Below, piece after piece: positions 31,519 to 34,223 of a DNA stretch of 34,223 bases. The stretch spans positions 1-34,223 of the forward strand of contig JALWKK010000099.1 in the NCBI GenBank assembly GCA_027081505.1. Reading direction: 5' to 3'. Numbering within the stretch: the first letter of the stretch is position 1; each line of letters opens with the position of its first letter. The notes under the pieces were generated by a model. The model made no database searches, was not told the DNA's origin, and saw only the letters and a list, made by a program, of their open reading frames with translations. Both the position numbers and the translations under genes were made by a program. Source of the stretch: Flavobacteriaceae bacterium (GTDB lineage: Bacteria > Bacteroidota > Bacteroidia > Flavobacteriales > Flavobacteriaceae).

Positions 31519-31625
31519 TAATACCGATTACACTTTCAATATAGTCCAATAAATTGAACTATTTTCAAGTAGTATCGGTATTATACCAAATCTTTTTGAA
31601 CTATTTTATATTTAAAATTGGTATA
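31519..31625. repeat. Interspersed palindromic repeat, copy B
   Basis: This 107-bp relative of copy A (25831-25961) lies in a gene-free gap. It can be read as two abutting imperfect hairpins. In the first, ATAATACCGAT near 31518 pairs with ATCGGTATTAT near 31575-31585, with further pairing of the CAATATAGT/ACTATTTTC arms (about 23 of 30 positions). In the second, TATACCAA pairs with TTGGTATA (31618-31625). GGTATTATACC at 31577-31587 joins the two. Confidence 0.6.
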
Positions 31626-31679
31626 AAGTACATCTTTAGTTTTTGATGTCCTAAAAAGAAACATTTTTGATACAAATCT

Positions 31680-31715
31680 AAAAACCTTTACAATCTCACG
31701 TTGCAAAGGGTTTTT
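31680..31715 (-). terminator. Intrinsic terminator after the YceI-like gene
   Basis: AAAAACCTTT (31680-31689) pairs with AAAGGGTTTTT (31705-31715) with one bulged G, around a 15-base loop. On the minus strand it lies 31 bases past the stop of the YceI-like gene and ends in a T run. The flanking A/T runs would allow it to work in both directions, also closing the BatA-like operon. Confidence 0.6.
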
Positions 31716-31745
31716 ACTTATAGTTAATTTTAAAAAAAATCTACA

Positions 31746-32378
31746 CTACATTTTATCAATGTTAACCGTGACCATTACCTCTACTTCATTCCAAGTTTTA
31801 CTTATTCCGTCGGCTCCTTTATGCAAATCAAAACAAGCTTTGTTTAAAGCGACAATGGCTTTTGTAGCTTTCCAGTCTTCCATATTCATTAAGCCTTTTA
31901 GATAAATTGTATTGTCTTCAATTTTATAAATTAATGGTAAATCATTCACTTCACCATTTAATGTTATAGAAGCCTTAACCGATTTGTTTTCTATAACTTG
32001 CAATTCACCCGAAATTAATTCGGTGTTGGTCATCGCACCAAAAAACGATGCTATCAACTTTTTATCTCTTGTTTCATCATTAGAAAATATACTACTGACC
32101 GGAATGGTGAAACTTAAACCGTTTAGCAACTCCAAAGGTGTTTTACCGTGTTTCATAGCAAAATCTACTTTTTTAAAAGTACCGCTAACCGGTTTTTTTT
32201 CTGTGGTTTTGTAGGCAGTCCAAGTAATTTTTACATCTTTGGGCTGCACCATTAACATGGGTTCTTTTTTTAATTCTTTTTGGGTAGACTCTTCAAGATT
32301 GGTTTCTTTTTTTTCGTTTTTACAAGAAACAACAAGAGCAAATAAAGACACAACAAATAAAAGGTTTCGCGTTTTCAT
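31746..32378 (-). CDS. YceI-like lipoprotein
   Basis: The 210-residue protein has a signal peptide and lipobox VVSC (Cys19), followed by KNEKKETN, the charged start seen in Bacteroidota lipoproteins. The rest is one YceI-like domain of the lipocalin type (about 45-210): 'DVKITWTAYKTTEKKPVSGT', 'GLSFTIPVSSIFSNDETRDK', 'KLIASFFGAMTNTELISGE' and 'EVEVMVTVNID'. YceI-fold proteins bind long isoprenoid lipids in a beta barrel. Here the ligand is not known. It sits alone between the terminator at 31680-31715 and the BNR-repeat gene, 37 bases away, which is transcribed toward it. Confidence 0.85.
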   Translation of the reverse strand: MKTRNLLFVVSLFALVVSCKNEKKETNLEESTQKELKKEPMLMVQPKDVKITWTAYKTTEKKPVSGTFKKVDFAMKHGKTPLELLNGLSFTIPVSSIFSNDETRDKKLIASFFGAMTNTELISGELQVIENKSVKASITLNGEVNDLPLIYKIEDNTIYLKGLMNMEDWKATKAIVALNKACFDLHKGADGISKTWNEVEVMVTVNIDKM

Positions 32379-32415
32379 ACTATTTAGCTTTATGATTTGT
32401 TTTTAGTAGTAATTA

Positions 32416-34223
32416 TTACTCAAAAGTAACATTTTTTTTATCGGAAAAAGGGGCTATTTCAATTTTTTCCATTTCGGCAATAAAACCTTTCCAATCTTTA
32501 TTAAAAAATGTGTTTGCTTTCGTCAGTTCAGTATTTAAGGCTTCTTTGGCTTGTTTAATTAATTGATGTTCGGTTTCTGTTAACCCGTTTGGACGGCTAC
32601 CGGCATACCAACTTGCAGTGTTTATACGTTGTACTACGGGTATTTCTTTTCTTGCTGTTATTCCTTGGCGTTTATCTTCTTTTCCTAAAAACCCATCAAC
32701 CAACGTGTTGATTTGCTTAACAATGCTATCCGATTTTTTTATTTGCTGCTTGTATTTTTCTTTATCGGTTTTGGTTAATTGCTTTTTAAATTTAGAAATT
32801 TCATCTTTCGCATTCATCAATTGCTCTACGATTTGAGTTACCGAAAACATCATCTTTTCCAACTTTTTAGCGGTTTCGTATCGTTCATTTATAGCGCGTT
32901 GCGAAATGTTAAGTCTTGGGTCTGATTTTACTTCAATAGTAGTTTCAGATATCCTATCATTATACGTAATAACTGCTCTATAGATTCCGGGTTTTACACG
33001 TACTCCTCCGGGTTCGGTTTTTTGTTTGCGAAGTTTACGTGAGGGTCTTTTAATCCCTGCTTCATCGAGATACCAAGTCCAACGATAGATTCCCGAGCTA
33101 TCCGGTTTTTTTCTTTTTAACGTACGTATGAGTTTGTCGTTATTATAAATGCGTAAGTATAAACTGTCCTTACTCTTCCCTGCAAGTGTATCTTCTTTCG
33201 GTTTTTCTTCTTCTTTATCGGTATTTTCTGTTGTACTTTTCTTAAAATAATACCTAAAATGAGCTCCTTGTGGTTTATTTTGACCAACAAATAAGGCATC
33301 GGCTCCAAATCTGCTTCCGGTGGGTTGTTGGTAAGCGGCTTGATAGGCTGTTTGCGGTTTAAAAAGTTTTATCGAACTGTTTAAAAGTTGTTTATTATTT
33401 GCTATTTCTCGTAAGGGAGTTATATCGTCCAACACCCAAGCTGCACGTCCAAACGTTCCTATTATTAAATCGTTTTCGCGTGGATGTATAACCAAATCTT
33501 TAACCGGCACTGTAGGAAATCCGTTGTTGAATTTTTGCCAAGAGTTTCCGGCATTAATTGAAAAGTACAAACCGTCGTCTGTGCCTAAAAAAAGTAGATT
33601 TTTTTCAATAGGGTCTTCTAAAATGCACAAAGCAAAACTTTTTACATCTGCTGTATCTACAATTCTTTTCCAAGTCTTTCCGTAATCGGAAGTTTTAAAA
33701 ACATACGGAGTATAGTTAAATCTTCTGTAATCATTTACAACCAGTAAGGCTTCTCCTTTGCTCTTGTTAGATGCTTTTATTTGTGGAATCCAAGCACCGC
33801 CGGGCATTCCTTTTATATTTTGGGTAACATCTGTCCAATTCATTCCTCCATCGCGAGTGAAATGCACTTTTCCGTCATCGGTTCCTATCCAAAGCATATC
33901 TTTTTCAACGGGAGAAGGTTCAATAACTAAAATGGTGGTGTAATTTTCGGCTCCGGTTGCGTCTATTGTTAATCCGCCGCTTTCATCTTGTTTTTGCTTG
34001 GATTTGTCGTTGGTAGTAAGGTCCGGTGAAATAATTTTCCATGTTAAACCCTTATCGGTGCTTTTATGAACAAATTGACTACCGAAGTAAATGGTGTTAT
34101 TATCAAACGGGTCTATGTTGATTGCGGCATTCCAGTTAAACCGAAGCTTCACTTTGGGGTCGGGATGGGTAGGTCTAACGGTATAATTATTTCCGGTTTG
34201 CCAGTCGTAACGGATAACATAGC
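32416..34223 (-). CDS. BNR/VPS10-like repeat protein, 5'-truncated by the window edge
   Basis: The frame is open to the end of the window, so only the last 601 residues are visible; a GTG within them is not the start. The visible N-terminal part is a beta-propeller section with four Asp-box motifs (S/T-x-D-x-G-x-x-W type: STDKGLTW, TRDGGMNW, TSDYGKTW and the weaker SINAGNSW). It ends in 'LIIGTFGRAAWVLDDITPL'. A region with 'RKQKTEPGGVRVKPGIYRAV' and a helical tail with several Lys-rich stretches ('SKFKKQLTKTDKEKYKQQ') follow. This matches the large sortilin/VPS10-like or 'WD40/YVTN/BNR-like' exported proteins of Bacteroidota, about 1000 residues when full. A signal peptide should lie outside the window. 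The function is unknown; sugar or protein binding is inferred from the fold. Confidence 0.85.
   Translation of the reverse strand, partial: YVIRYDWQTGNNYTVRPTHPDPKVKLRFNWNAAINIDPFDNNTIYFGSQFVHKSTDKGLTWKIISPDLTTNDKSKQKQDESGGLTIDATGAENYTTILVIEPSPVEKDMLWIGTDDGKVHFTRDGGMNWTDVTQNIKGMPGGAWIPQIKASNKSKGEALLVVNDYRRFNYTPYVFKTSDYGKTWKRIVDTADVKSFALCILEDPIEKNLLFLGTDDGLYFSINAGNSWQKFNNGFPTVPVKDLVIHPRENDLIIGTFGRAAWVLDDITPLREIANNKQLLNSSIKLFKPQTAYQAAYQQPTGSRFGADALFVGQNKPQGAHFRYYFKKSTTENTDKEEEKPKEDTLAGKSKDSLYLRIYNNDKLIRTLKRKKPDSSGIYRWTWYLDEAGIKRPSRKLRKQKTEPGGVRVKPGIYRAVITYNDRISETTIEVKSDPRLNISQRAINERYETAKKLEKMMFSVTQIVEQLMNAKDEISKFKKQLTKTDKEKYKQQIKKSDSIVKQINTLVDGFLGKEDKRQGITARKEIPVVQRINTASWYAGSRPNGLTETEHQLIKQAKEALNTELTKANTFFNKDWKGFIAEMEKIEIAPFSDKKNVTFE

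Overview
The window is a piece of a Bacteroidota chromosome, most likely a member of the Flavobacteriaceae. The evidence is AT-rich DNA, several copies of the Bacteroidota sigma-factor -7 box TAnnTTTG ahead of genes, lipoproteins with the lineage-typical SCKKDD/SCKNEK start, a RprXY-like two-component pair, a BatA-like protein, an E1 alpha/beta fusion, and a dihydroorotase-like protein of the flavobacterial type. No rRNA, tRNA or CRISPR array was seen. Most of the window is ordinary core genome with a few decayed or accessory patches.

Layout. 1-3000: the tail of an EamA permease, accA and dnaB (plus strand). 3050-6400: a large Cys-type formate dehydrogenase and a small membrane methyltransferase-like protein (minus). 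6469-11609: acs, a DEDDh exonuclease/GIY-YIG fusion, a voltage-gated-type K+ channel with a zinc ribbon, and miaA (plus). 11620-17997: response regulator and histidine kinase, coaE, an OmpA-like and a lipocalin-like lipoprotein, and the E1 fusion (minus). 18109-21367: a 2-oxoglutarate/Fe(II)-type oxygenase, a SUI1-family protein, an unrecognised 153-residue protein and a lipoprotein (plus). 21401-25756: a VIT-family transporter, fdhD, a small membrane protein and an aldehyde dehydrogenase, then a DUF6122-like protein and a CarboxypepD_reg protein (minus). 25757-26520: no intact gene, but a palindromic repeat copy and a dead transposase. 26521-31432: glycosyltransferase, BatA-like protein, dihydroorotase-like protein and two tandem small membrane proteins, the second split by a frameshift (plus). 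31433-31745: a second copy of the repeat and a terminator. 31746-34223: a YceI-like lipoprotein and a partial BNR-repeat protein (minus).

How genes work together. FdhD (22169-22963) is the sulfur-transfer factor that activates molybdenum formate dehydrogenases such as the enzyme at 3050-5785. It is encoded 16 kb away, in a tightly overlapping unit with an aldehyde dehydrogenase and an unknown two-helix membrane protein. Acs, AccA, CoaE and the E1 fusion all touch acyl-CoA metabolism, but they are in separate transcription units. BatA-like, dihydroorotase-like and Tic20-like genes overlap and form one operon behind the clearest promoter in the window.

The most noteworthy items are the exonuclease/GIY-YIG protein that keeps the UvrC-type four-cysteine cluster spacing, the dihydroorotase homologue that has lost most metal ligands, the pair of related palindromic repeats in gene-free gaps, the K+ channel with a C-terminal zinc ribbon, and the split Tic20-like gene. 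I did not find a convincing wholly new multi-gene system.
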